From contig NC_066586.1 in the NCBI RefSeq assembly GCF_905475345.1, positions 14,749,900 through 14,813,899 on the forward strand: a stretch of DNA of 64,000 bases, written 5' to 3'. The translations under genes were made by a program, and so were the position numbers. Below, one piece after another: positions 25,880 to 37,675 of the stretch (positions are counted from its first letter, which is position 1; every line of letters begins with the position of its first letter). This DNA is from Vespula vulgaris. Its lineage: Eukaryota; Arthropoda; Insecta; Hymenoptera; Vespidae. The notes under the pieces were generated by a model. The model made no database searches, was not told the DNA's origin, and saw only the letters and a list, made by a program, of their open reading frames with translations.

Positions 25880-28800
25880 GTTCCATGAACCGAAGTCCCC
25901 GGTAGGACTTTTAATCGCGCCCGAACACTCCCGTGAGTGTTAAAATAACGGTGACTCTACTCTAAATTCGCGTCCGCGGCGTTCTATGCACTAACCAAGA
26001 AATCAGGCGGCTAACTGAAGGAGGATCAGTCCACTCTTACGGATAGCAAACCACACTACTCGGCAGCACATAAGCCGACTCACTAGTACGACCGGTCATT
26101 TATTCGTTTTTAGCAATCAAACGTAGTCCATGTCGGTAGGACTTTTAATCGCGCCCGAACACTCCCGGGAGTGTTAGAAGAACGGTGACTCTACTTTAAA
26201 TTCGCGTTCGCGGCGTTCTATGCACTAACCAAAAAATCAGGCGGCTAACTGGCGGAGGGTGAGTCCACTCTTACGGATAGCAAACGATACAATTTCGGCA
26301 GCACATAAACCGACTCACTAGCACGACCGGTCATTTATTCGTTATTAGCAATCAAACGTAGTCCATATCGGTAGGACTTTTAATCGCGCCCGAACACTCC
26401 CGTGAGTGTTAGAAGAACGGTGACTCTACTTTAAATTCGCGTTCGCAGCGTTCTATGCACTAACCAAGAAATTAGGCGGCTAACTGGCGGAGGATCAGTC
26501 CACTCTTACGGATAGCAAACCACACTACTCGGCGGCACATAAGCCGACTCACTAGCACGACCGGTCATTTATTCGTTATTAGCAATCAAACGTAGTCCAT
26601 ATCGGTAGGACTTTTAATCGCGCCCGAACACTCCCGGGAGTGTTAGAAGAACGGTGACTCTACTTTAAATTCGCGTTCGCGGCGTTCTATGCACTAACCA
26701 AGAAATTAGGCGGCTAACTGGCGGAGGATCAGTCCACTCTTACGGATAGCAAACCACACTACTCGGCGGCACATAAGCCGACTCACTAGCACGACCGGTC
26801 ATTTATTCGTTATTAGCAATCAAACGTAGTCCATATCGGTAGGACTTTTAATCGCGCCCGAACACTCCCGGGAGTGTTAGAAGAACGGTGACTCTACTTT
26901 AAATTCGCGTTCGCGGCGTTCTATGCACTAACCAAAAAATCAGGCGGCTAACTGGCGGAGGGTGAGTCCACACTTACGGATAGCAAACGATACAATTTCG
27001 GCAGCACATAAACCGACTCACTAGCACGACCGGTCATTTATTCGTTATTAGCAATCAAACGTAGTCCATATCGGTAGGACTTTTAATCGCGCCCGAACAC
27101 TCCCGGGAGTGTTAGAAGAACGGTGACTCTACTTAAAATTCGCGTTCGCGGCGTTCTATGCACTAACCAAGAAATTAGGCGGCTAACTGGCGGAGGATCA
27201 GTCCACTCTTACGGATAGCAAACCACACTACTCGGCGGCACATAAGCCGACTCACTAGCACGACCGGTCATTTATTCGTTATTAGCAATCAAACGTAGTC
27301 CATATCGGTAGGACTTTTAATCGCGCCCGAACACTCCCGGGAGTGTTAGAAGAACGGTGACTCTACTTTAAATTCGCGTTCGCGGCGTTCTATGCACTAA
27401 CCAAAAAATCAGGCGGCTAACTGGCGGAGGGTGAGTCCACACTTACGGATAGCAAACGATACAATTTCGGCAGCACATAAACCGACTCACTAGCACGACC
27501 GGTCATTTATTCGTTATTAGCAATCAAACGTAGTCCATATCGGTAGGACTTTTAATCGCGCCCGAACACTCCCGGGAGTGTTAGAAGAACGGTGACTCTA
27601 CTTAAAATTCGCGTTCGCGGCGTTCTATGCACTAACCAAGAAATTAGGCGGCTAACTGGCGGAGGATCAGTCCACTCTTACGGATAGCAAACCACACTAC
27701 TCGGCGGCACATAAGCCGACTCACTAGCACGACCGGTCATTTATTCGTTATTAGCAATCAAACGTAGTCCATATCGGTAGGACTTTTAATCGCGCCCGAA
27801 CACTCCCGGGAGTGTTAGAAGAACGGTGACTCTACTTTAAATTCGCGTTCGCGGCGTTCTATGCACTAACCAAGAAATTAGGCGGCTAACTGGCGGAGGA
27901 TCAGTCCACTCTTACGGATAGCAAACCACACTACTCGGCGGCACATAAGCCGACTCACTAGCACGACCGGTCATTTATTCGTTATTAGCAATCAAACGTA
28001 GTCCATATCGGTAGGACTTTTAATCGCGCCCGAACACTCCCGGGAGTGTTAGAAGAACGGTGACTCTACTTTAAATTCGCGTTCGCGGCGTTCTATGCAC
28101 TAACCAAAAAATCAGGCGGCTAACTGGCGGAGGGTGAGTCCACACTTACGGATAGCAAACGATACAATTTCGGCAGCACATAAACCGACTCACTAGCACG
28201 ACCGGTCATTTATTCGTTATTAGCAATCAAACGTAGTCCATATCGGTAGGACTTTTAATCGCGCCCGAACACTCCCGGGAGTGTTAGAAGAACGGTGACT
28301 CTACTTAAAATTCGCGTTCGCGGCGTTCTATGCACTAACCAAGAAATAAGGCGGCTAACTGGCGGAGGATCAGTCCACTCTTACGGATAGCAAACCACAC
28401 TACTCGGCGGCACATAAGCCGACTCACTAGCACGACCGGTCATTTATTCGTTATTAGCAATCAAACGTAGTCCATATCGGTAGGACTTTTAATCGCGCCC
28501 GAACACTCCCGGGAGTGTTAGAAGAACGGTGACTCTACTTTAAATTCGCGTTCGCGGCGTTCTATGCACTAACCAAGAAATTAGGCGGCTAACTGGCGGA
28601 GGATCAGTCCACTCTTACGGATAGCAAACCACACTACTCGGCGGCACATAAGCCGACTCACTAGCACGACCGGTCATTTATTCGTTATTAGCAATCAAAC
28701 GTAGTCCATATCGGTAGGACTTTTAATCGCGCCCGAACACTCCCGGGAGTGTTAGAAGAACGGTGACTCTACTTTAAATTCGCGTTCGCGGCGTTCTATG

Positions 28801-29660
28801 CACTAACCAAAAAATCAGGCGGCTAACTGGCGGAGGGTGAGTCCACACTTACGGATAGCAAACGATACAATTTCGGCAGCACATAAACCGACTCACTAGC
28901 ACGACCGGTCATTTATTCGTTATTAGCAATCAAACGTAGTCCATATCGGTAGGACTTTTAATCGCGCCCGAACACTCCCGGGAGTGTTAGAAGAACGGTG
29001 ACTCTACTTAAAATTCGCGTTCGCGGCGTTCTATGCACTAACCAAGAAATAAGGCGGCTAACTGGCGGAGGATCAGTCCACTCTTACGGATAGCAAACCA
29101 CACTACTCGGCGGCACATAAGCCGACTCACTAGCACGACCGGTCATTTATTCGTTATTAGCAATCAAACGTAGTCCATATCGGTAGGACTTTTAATCGCG
29201 CCCGAACACTCCCGGGAGTGTTAGAAGAACGGTGACTCTACTTTAAATTCGCGTTCGCGGCGTTCTATGCACTAACCAAGAAATTAGGCGGCTAACTGGC
29301 GGAGGATCAGTCCACTCTTACGGATAGCAAACCACACTACTCGGCGGCACATAAGCCGACTCACTAGCACGACCGGTCATTTATTCGTTATTAGCAATCA
29401 AACGTAGTCCATATCGGTAGGACTTTTAATCGCGCCCGAACACTCCCGGGAGTGTTAGAAGAACGGTGACTCTACTTTAAATTCGCGTTCGCGGCGTTCT
29501 ATGTACTAACCAAGAAATCAGGCGGCTAACTGGAGGAGGGTCAGTCCACTCTTACGGATAGCAAACCACACTACTCGGCAGCACATAAACCGACTCACTA
29601 GCACGACCGGTCATTTATTCGTTTTTAGCAATCAAACGTAGTCCATATCGGTAGGACTTT
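25880..29660 (-). repeat. 234-bp satellite array 2 with a three-monomer higher-order repeat
   Basis: Sixteen periods of 234-235 bases (CGGTAGG landmarks from 25900 to 29649). From about 26.2 kb two monomer types alternate. Type B has CCAAAAAATCAGG, GGGTGAGTCC and GATACAATTTCGGC; type A has AAGAAATTAGG (or AAATAAGG), GGATCAGTCC and CACTACTCGGCGGC. The order B-A-A repeats as a 703-base higher-order unit, with one B-A-B irregularity near 26.9-27.5 kb. Nearly all inner monomers carry AACACTCCCGGGAGTGTT, a perfect 18-base palindrome, where array 1 has CCCGTGAG. Confidence 0.95.
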
Positions 29661-31180
29661 TATTCGCGCCCGAGAACACCACGTCTCTGCCCGCCGACAA
29701 AGGCGTGAGTGTTCTTCCTATCCTTCCCGTATTCGCGTCTAGCAATCGATTATGAAACGAACATTTCGACGATTTATGGGATCACCCTCGCCGATATGTC
29801 GAAGTCCATGAACTGGAGGAGAAGCAGAAGAGAAAGAGAAGAAAAGAAAGCCGGTACATGCGCGTATGTGAAGAGGATAGAATTCGGAAGAGAAAGAAGA
29901 AGGCATGTCCGGAAAAGAACACGTGCACGTGTGAGAACGATGAAATGGAAAAGAAAAGATGGACATAGAATGTAGCTACACTCGTCCAAAACCAGAGTAC
30001 GAAAATCGAGCTCGATTTTTCGATACTGAAAGGAGGAAACCCGCACAGAAGCCCACACCCACGAGCCCAACTCATAGGTCCCACCCGAAAGAAATTAGAA
30101 TAATGAACTTTGAGTATTTATTTCCGAGTATAGGAAAGATGTATGAATCAATGTAAAATGCACGAAGTTCGATGTTTAATTGGAATTGCATAGAAAAAAT
30201 TTTGGAAAAATCTTAAAGAACGCAGCCATTCGCAAGGTGATACTTGCAGCCTACAAGATTTCGACATATCACAAGTATTTTCGACCCACGTCCCACCGCG
30301 TGGAGGTTACTGCTTCTGGAGACCCACGGACTAACGGTGGCTCTACTCTTTACTACTTCTACTACTACCAAGGAAGCAAAGCAACGGGACGATCTCCACT
30401 CCCGACGAATTCAAGCCTCCAAACGCTAAACTTGCAGCCCCATGCGTCTTCGCATTTGGGAACCGACTTACGTATAGCTCAACTATCCAATATCGAAAGC
30501 TTCGATCATCACTTGAGCACAACCGGTCGTACTTTCGCGACAAACGCCGGAACCCAAAATTGAATCTACCGCAGTCACGATACTTACGCGAGCATTCCGG
30601 AAATACTCACGCGAATATGTCGAATACGTTAGAGCCAATGTTGGACTTTAACGCGCCGGAGAACACCAACGCCTTTGCCAGCCGACAAAAGCGAGTGTCC
30701 TTCTATCTTGCCCGAACGGTAGAAAAGAAATCCTTCCACGCCTGAGGTAGAAAGATTCTTTGAACACCCGTGTAAAAATCTAAGTCCCTCGATGGTCCTT
30801 GTGTGACGCAACGATTGCTGCACCTGGAAATAAACGGACTAACGAGGATTCTATTCTAAAATCCACGAACCGAGATGCTTTTCTGCTTCAGGAGCTTCGA
30901 GCTTCTCAGCAAACTGGATATGTATAAAACCCCACTTACAGAATGCTCCACCGTCCACACCGTCGGCTTCAGACATCTCGAGACACGTCCGGTCGTGTCT
31001 ATTTCGCTATTTAAAAGAACAAAACGAAGTCCTCGGTAGGACTAAATCTCGCGATCGCGAACACCCACGCGCGTGCCGGCCGTCACGGGCGTGAGTGTTT
31101 TCCCTATCATTCGCGTACGGAAGCAAGGAGACATACCCTTCCTGCATATAACAAAAGTTATATGCAGAGAGGTTCCATTA
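29650..31180 (-). repeat. Macro-repeat segment, copy 2
   Basis: Second copy of the 23428-24960 segment, with only scattered substitutions up to the palindrome at 30981, after which the copies diverge. It contains a degenerate hairpin element at 30221-30313. Confidence 0.9.
30221..30313 (-). repeat. Multi-stem hairpin element, copy 4 (degenerate)
   Basis: Duplicate of copy 2 within the second macro-repeat, with the same weakened inner stem and the same intact side hairpin. Confidence 0.75.
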
Positions 31181-32032
31181 ACTTCCGTGTAAAAATCCCA
31201 CGATGATTGGTTCCACGATTACCTAATCTGAAACTGACAAAGAATAAAACAAGAGATGAATATAAAAGCAAAAATTAAATAGGTAACATAAACTAATTAT
31301 TAAAGCAAAAATTAGATATAACAAAAATTAAATATAAAAGCAAAAATTACATATAACAAAAATTAAATATAAAAGCAAAAATGAAACAGGTAACATAAAC
31401 TAAATATAAAAGCAAAAATTAGATATAACAAAAATTAAATATAAAAGCAAAAATTAAACAGGTAACATAAACTAAATATAAAAGCAAAAATTAAACAGGT
31501 AACATAAACTAAATATAAAAGCAAAAATTAAATATAAAAGCAAAAATTAAAAAGATTAGAAAAGTTAAATATAAGAGTAAAAATTATATACAAAAAGACA
31601 TTTAATTGAAAAATTTCTCTGTAAAAATTTAATTCCATGATGATCGATCCCTGGATGATCCCTCGCTCGATGATCGCTCCCTCGATGATCTAACCTGAAA
31701 CAGAAAAAGAGTTAAAAAATGATTAGAAAAATATAAATAGAAAAGAGTAAAAGAAAAGAAGAAATGAAGAAGAGAAGAAGTGAAAAAGAGTATTTGCGTA
31801 TGTTCGCGTGAGAAAAATAGAATTCTGAACGATTGATATGCATCTCGAAGATCATTTTATTCGAGGAAAATCAGAGTACCATAATTGAGTTTGATTTTTC
31901 CTTAATGAAAGAACGAAACCCGCCTAAGGCCCACACCCGAGGGCCCCTCCCAAGGGTCCCACCCGAAAGAAGACAGAGTAATTAATCAACGATTTAATCA
32001 ATAATTTAACATAATTTGTTTAAACTGTAATA

Positions 32033-32065
32033 TGCAGCCATTTGCCCGGTAATGCTTGCGTTATA

Positions 32066-32119
<54 letters not shown>

Positions 32120-32214
32120 TAATTTAGTTATAGATTGTAGATATAATTTAGACATAGATTTCAATATTTCGCAAGTATTACCGACCCAGGTCCCACCACT
32201 TGGAGGTTGCTGCA
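32033..32214 (-). repeat. Multi-stem hairpin element, copy 5, with (TA)n loop
   Basis: The loop between the GGTAATGCTTGCG and CGCAAGTATTACC arms has expanded into a (TA)n microsatellite (32069-32115). The G-to-A change in one arm faces a C-to-T change in the other, which keeps that pair. Confidence 0.8.
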
Positions 32215-33371
32215 TCTGGGGACCCACGGGCTAACGGGGATTCTACTCTAAAATCCACGATCCGAGATGCCTTTCCGCTTCGGGAGCTTCGAGCTTCTCA
32301 GCAAACTGGAGATGTATAAAACCCCGCTTACAGAATGCTCCACCGTCCACACCGTCGGCTTCAGACATCTCGAGACACGACCGGTCGTGTCTATTTCGCT
32401 ATTTCAAAGAACAAAACGAAGTCCTCGGTAGGACTAAATCTCGCGATCGCGAACACCCACGCGCGTGCCGGCCGTCACGCTCGTGAGTGTTTTCCCTATC
32501 ATTCGCGTACGGAAGCAAGGAGACATACCCTTCCTGCATATAACAAAAGTTATATGCAGAGAGGTTCCATTAACTTCCGTGTAAAAATCCCACGATGATT
32601 GGTTCCACGATTACCTAATCTGAAACTGACAAAGAATAAAACAAGAGATGAATATAAAAGCAAAAATTAAATAGGTAACATAAACTAATTATTAAAGCAA
32701 AAATTAGATATAACAAAAATTAAATATAAAAGCAAAAATGAAACAGGTAACATAAACTAAATATAAAAGCAAAAATTAGATATAACAAAAATTAAATATA
32801 AAAGCAAAAATTAAATATAAAAGCAAAAATTAAACAGGTAACATAAACTAAATATAAAAGCAAAAATTAAATATAAAAGCAAAAATTAAAAAGATTAGCA
32901 AACTTAAATATAAGAGTAAAAATTATATACAAAAAGACATTTAATTCAAAAATTTCTCTGTAAAAATTTAATTCCATGATGATCGATCCCTGGATGATCC
33001 CTCGCTCGATGATCGCTCCCTCGATGATCTAACCTGAAACAGAAAAAGAGTTAAAAAATGATTAGAAAAATATAAATAGAAAAGAGTAAAAGAAAAGAAG
33101 AAATGAAGAAGAGAAGAAGTGAAAAAGAGTATTTGCGTATGTTCGCGTGAGAAAAATAGAATTCTGAACGATTGATATGCATCTCGAAGATCGTTTTATT
33201 CGAGGAAAATCAGAGTACCATAATTGAGTTTGACTTTTCCTTAGTGAAAGAACGAAACCCGCCTAAGGCCCACACCCGAGGGCCCCTCCCAAGGGTCCCA
33301 CCCGAAAGAAGACAGAGTAATTAATCAACGATTTAATCAATAATTTAACATAATTTGTTTAAACTGTAATA

Positions 33372-33404
33372 TGCAGCCATTTGCCCGGTAATGCTTGCGT
33401 TATA

Positions 33405-33456
<52 letters not shown>

Positions 33457-33552
33457 TAATTTAGTTATAGATTGTAGATATAATTTAGACATAGATTTCA
33501 ATATTTCGCAAGTATTACCGACCCAGGTCCCACCACTTGGAGGTTGCTGCAT
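33372..33552 (-). repeat. Multi-stem hairpin element, copy 6, with (TA)n loop
   Basis: Near-identical duplicate of copy 5 in the next macro-repeat unit. Confidence 0.8.
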
Positions 33553-34842
33553 CTGGGGACCCACGGGCTAACGGGGATTCTACTCTAAAATCCACGATCC
33601 GAGATGCCTTTCCGCTTCGGGAGCTTCGAGCTTCTCAGCAAACTGGAGATGTATAAAACCCCGCTTACAGAATGCTCCACCGTCCACACCGTCGGCTTCA
33701 GACATCTCGAGACACGACCGGTCGTGTCTTTTTCGCTATTTCAAAGAACAAAACGAAGTCCTCGGTAGGACTAAATCTCGCGATCGCGAACACCCACGCG
33801 CGTGCCGGCCGTCACGCGCGTGAGTGTTTTCCCTATCATTCGCGTACGGAAGCAAGGAGTCATACCCTTTCTGCTATATAATTCCTATATAATAGAGATT
33901 ATATGCGAAGAGGTTCCTTTAACTTCCGTGTAAAGATCCCACGATGATAGGTCCAGCGATCACCTAACTTGAAACAGAAAAAGTGTAAAAGAAATTACGT
34001 AATTACATGGAAAAATAATATGCAATGTTATATACAAGAAGCCATTTATATATACATATACATTTAAAATCAAAATACAATAAACAATAAATTAATGATT
34101 AAATAAAATAAAAAAAAGACATTTATACGATTGAATCTTCCCTGTAAAAATTAATTTCACGATGATCGGTCCATCCACGATCGACCCCTCTGTGATCTAA
34201 TCTGAAACAGAGAAAAGAGTAAAAGAATAAGAAAGAAAAGGAAAAAGAAAAAGAAGAAGAGAAAAAGAAAAAAGCAAAAGAAACGAGGAAAAGGTAAACG
34301 AAATGCGAGCGTGAGAATGATGGAACTCGGAACAATGGATAAGCATCTCAGAGATCGTTTCACTCGATGAAAATCAGAGTATCCAATAAATCAGAGTACT
34401 CAATAAATATATAAGTTCGATTTTTCTCTACTGAAAGAAAGAAACCCGCCTAAGGCCCACACCCGAGGGCCCCTCCCAAGGGTCCCACCCAAAACGAGTC
34501 GTGAATAAAAGTTAATAAAACTAATTAATATATTAAATAAAAATATATAATCAATATAATTATCGAAAGTCTATAATTAATAAAAGTATATAATTAATAT
34601 AGTTTAACGAAAGTATATAAGTAATAAAAGTAAAGAAGGATAAATAGGAATGGCAGAAAACATAAGTGCGACAGAGAGGTTTTCTGTGCGTTTTCCTATT
34701 AATTTTATAACTTGATTAATTTAGATTTTTGATATATTCAATCTATTTATCTGTTAAAGTATAATTAGCAATTTAAAATATAATTAATTTAACGTCTAAT
34801 TAAAATTAAATAGAAGAAAGATTTTGGAAAAAGATTGAAATA

Positions 34843-35009
34843 CACAGCCATTCGCCCGGTAGTACTTGCATTCTATAATTATATGTATAATATAGTTATA
34901 GATTTTAGTATATATAATTTTGTTACAGATTTTAGATATAATTCAGACCTAGATCTCACTATATCGCAAGTAATACCAATCCAGGTCCCACCGCGTGGTG
35001 GTTGCTGCA
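34843..35009 (-). repeat. Multi-stem hairpin element, copy 7
   Basis: CCGGTAGTACTTGC arm with a GCAAGTAATACC partner (one mismatch). The loop is AT-rich and longer than in copy 1, and the side hairpin is partly eroded. Confidence 0.75.
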
Positions 35010-35478
35010 TGTGAGGATCCACAGGCTAACGGGGACTCTACTTTAAAATTCGTGTTCGAGATGCCTTTCCGCTTCGGGAGTTTCAGGTTTTTCAGAAAAC
35101 TGAAGATGGACGAAACTGTGTGCTGAAGAAAAGCTCCATCGTCCACACCGTCAGCTTCAGACATCTCGAGACACGACCGGTCGTGTCTATATTTCAAAAA
35201 TCAAAACGTAGTCTGAATATAATATGAATTATATGTAGGGAGGTTCCATTAATTTCCGTGTAAAAATCTCACGATGATGGGTTTTTCGATGATTGATTCT
35301 TTCATCATCTAATCTGAAACAGAAGAATAATTAAAGAGAAAGAAATAATAGAAAAGATAAAAGAACGGAGAAGAAAAAAGGAGCTCTGCACGATACTAAG
35401 ATAGCTACCCGCACAAAGACCCACACCCTTGGGTCCTACCCTTAGATAAAAAACAGATTTTGGAGAAACATTGTAATA

Positions 35479-35582
35479 TGCAACCATTTGCCCGCATATA
35501 CTTGAGATGTAATTAAAATATGATTTTCATATATATATCTCAAATTCTTCTAACCCAGGTCATACTGCGAGGAGATTGCTAC
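35479..35582 (-). repeat. Multi-stem hairpin element, copy 8 (diverged)
   Basis: Recognised by TGCAACCATTTGCCCG, ACCCAGGTCATACTGCGAGGAGATTGCT and the following GATGACTCTACTCTAAAA blocks (read in parts). The inner stem is replaced by a new TTGAGAT/ATCTCAA pairing, so pairing at that place is kept with different bases. Confidence 0.65.
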
Positions 35583-35599
35583 ATCTGGGAACACACGAG

Positions 35600-36152
35600 A
35601 TAACGATGACTCTACTCTAAAATTTGCGAAACTGGCATGATTAAGTAATCGCCGTTAAATAAAACAAAACCCTTGGTAGGATTTTTAATCACTCACGTGA
35701 GTGTCCGAATGACGGTGACTCTACTCTAAAATACGCATTACCGGCGTAATCTAATTTATATTTCAAGCAAATAAAACTTGATTTTATAAAAATAAAATTA
35801 TGAGTTTAATTAATGAACTTAAAAAAAATAAAAAGTGAAAAATTTATGATTCGACTTTAATGTAAGATTGGATTTTATTAAAATGAAATTATGATTTTAA
35901 TTAAAAATTGGAAAAGAAAAACGCGATTACTCGACTTTAATAATAAAAATGCATAAAATATGTAAAAATTCTATTCGCGTACGCGTATAGGATGGGAGAC
36001 GGAATATTACGTCGTCTCAGCTTCTCAAATCTACATTACTACTATATACTACTATATAAGAGCATTTTGAGTGACAACATGGTAAAATTAAAATATGACT
36101 AAGAGCCATTTTCGAAGAGTTCTATGGAACCTTCGAAAATAATTCAATAGTC
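35600..36152 (-). other. Lone satellite-like remnant and AT-rich spacer
   Basis: At 35640-35750 there is a diverged 234-bp-type monomer (GGTAGGATTTTTAATC, then CACTCACGTGAGTG, then GACTCTACT). The rest to 36152 is AT-rich with an inverted repeat GAGACGGAATATTACGTC / GTCTC near 35995-36020. Confidence 0.5.
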
Positions 36153-36342
36153 TAATAGTTGCCCTCTTGAGCCACAATTTGTGGGGGCTTCTTCGGCATA
36201 TAGCCTCTTCTTTGTATCGTGCCCTAACCACAACTATAGAAGACATTTAATAACTATCGTCACTACCGACAAAAACTAAAACCAACCCTAATTCTAAGAC
36301 GTGGAAGTAAACTAATACATCTAACGCAACTCTAAACCAAAC
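36153..36342 (-). ncRNA. Locus A exon-like segment with an element shared with locus B
   Basis: A minus-strand GTTTCAG acceptor (36345-36343) opens an exon-like segment. It contains, in sense, GTGGTTAGGGCACGA and, after a gap, GCCCCCACA...TTGTGG CTCAAGAGGGCAACTAT. The same blocks occur in sense in locus B at 53083-53162. The second block can fold on itself (CCACAA/TTGTGG inside GCCC/GGGC). Confidence 0.5.
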
Positions 36343-36998
36343 CTGAAACGAAAAATCGAAAAAGCATCGAAAGAGATACGAGAATTAATATATTAATTGC
36401 TGAAAATCCTAAGCTAAAAATTGAATAAGTTATTCTATGTTCTACACGTTATGATTCTACAAGTCTCTTTGTCTTTTATCAACGACTCTACTCTACTTTA
36501 ATCTTTCAAAAGCAATGACTCTATTGAGACTTTTCTTTTATTAATAAAAATGATTAATCTTTAATTAAAAATGTAATGAAAAATCATTGGACACTCCTTC
36601 TTACAAGCAATTATTCGAATTAATAGAAAATAAATTATACAATATCGCTTGTAATCCAGAGACTATCCATCGCGAATGTTTTCTTGCTTATTAATTATTA
36701 AAATTCGCGAATATCGCGATATTTTATTATTTTCGTGAGAGAAAATTATTTCAAAATGCATTTAAATATCCAAAATTTCAAATAATTATAATGAACGCGT
36801 TTAAGCAAGAAGACTCTATCCTGATCTAATAAATAAATGGAAAAATAACAAACCATTCACGAGTAAATCTCCGAAGAAATTTACCCGTGGTCACTCATTG
36901 CTCTTCTACTAATTAATTACAACCAATCACTCGTGCCGATTCGGACCTTTCGTCCTCGACATGATTGAGTGATCGGAGGGATTTAAAAATTAACTTAC

Positions 36999-37422
36999 TA
37001 CTTAAGAAGTTCTGCGATGGCTCCAAAACACTGGACCGCGATTTAGGTCGAAATTGAGGGTGGACGATATGTAGTTGGTTGAACATGAGGTAGGTTGACA
37101 TCGAAGTTGGTCGAGATCCTCTTCAGTGATGCACTGACTCTAATTCGCGGTAGTTATTTATTAACGAACGGTCACTGAATTTACTTAACGCAACTCTAGA
37201 ATATTTTACAAGTACAGTCTGTGCGACTGTTAAAAAATCAAAAAACTACGCGAACAAACACTGACTCTAAAGACTGCATTGCACGCAGTCTATGCAAAAA
37301 CACTTATGGTTTAAATCGCGAACCGCGAACGAACAAACACTGCTTCTACTTCGCGATAATTTTATTTTAACGGTACAAACACTCGATTACTTCATTGCTA
37401 CGCGTGCGATTGCAACGAGGTT
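36999..37422 (-). ncRNA. Locus A exon with AGAGTCAGTG repeats
   Basis: Bounded by a pyrimidine-rich TTTGTTTCAG acceptor and a consensus GTAAGT donor. It carries three sense copies of an AGAGTCAGTG(T/C)-type motif followed by a TTCG-rich run (near 37132, 37258 and 37336). Its last 30 or so bases (GTTTTGGAGCCATCGCAGAA and onward to the donor) are identical to the end of the locus B exon at 50330. Homology continues past the donor (the GAGGA-GAAAGGTCC block), so use of this donor is uncertain. Confidence 0.5.
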
Positions 37423-37516
37423 CTGAAACAAAAATACAAACGAAATAATTAGTATTACTATTAGAATGAAAATTATATAAAACATTCAAAAAATATATAA
37501 TGGAGAAATATACTTA

Positions 37517-37675
37517 CTTTAAGTCTTCGTTGAAACTTCTACTAAAGGTATCCAATGAAAATTTCTAAGTCCACTTGCGGAGATAGATCATTAAAGTCCC
37601 ACTACAGCGCGAATATTTCTAAGTCCATTCGCGCAGATAAATTGTCAAAGTCCCTCGAAAGCACAAAATCGAAGT
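37517..37675 (-). ncRNA. Locus A exon carrying three 54-bp-type monomers
   Basis: Acceptor GTTTCAG at 37678-37676 and the best consensus donor of the locus (AAA|GTAAGTATA) at 37516. It contains a few diverged copies of the monomer that is amplified in the neighbouring exon, so it shows the pre-expansion state. Confidence 0.5.

Larger units (their letters stand above)
30981..35188 (-). repeat. Macro-repeat units of 1.3-1.5 kb bounded by the 20-bp palindrome
   Basis: Palindrome copies at 30981 (one mismatch), 32383, 33710 and 35169 divide the stretch into units of 1402, 1327 and 1459 bases. Each unit has the same order: palindrome, AGTCCTCGGTAGGACT hairpin (missing in the last), a GC-rich inverted repeat (CACGCGCGTGCCGGCC...), A-rich repeats with a GTTTCAG acceptor on the minus strand, a purine run, GGCCCACACCCGAGGGCC, then a hairpin element. 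The units starting at 30981 and 32383 are nearly identical apart from the number of AAAGCAAAAATTAAA repeats. Confidence 0.85.

Noticed and set aside
25880..29660. Centromeric satellite
   Set aside because: Higher-order structure alone is not enough. The arrays are short, lie between single-copy genes and seem to belong to a spliced unit.
23487..30823. Pairs of identical small open frames (23487/29709, 23958/30180 and others) as conserved genes
   Set aside because: They are shared because the 1.5-kb DNA segment is duplicated. Overlapping frames on both strands are equally shared, and none resembles a known protein.
21829..35582. CRISPR array
   Set aside because: The repeats are long, adjacent or nested and lack unique spacers of constant length; the DNA is nuclear eukaryotic.
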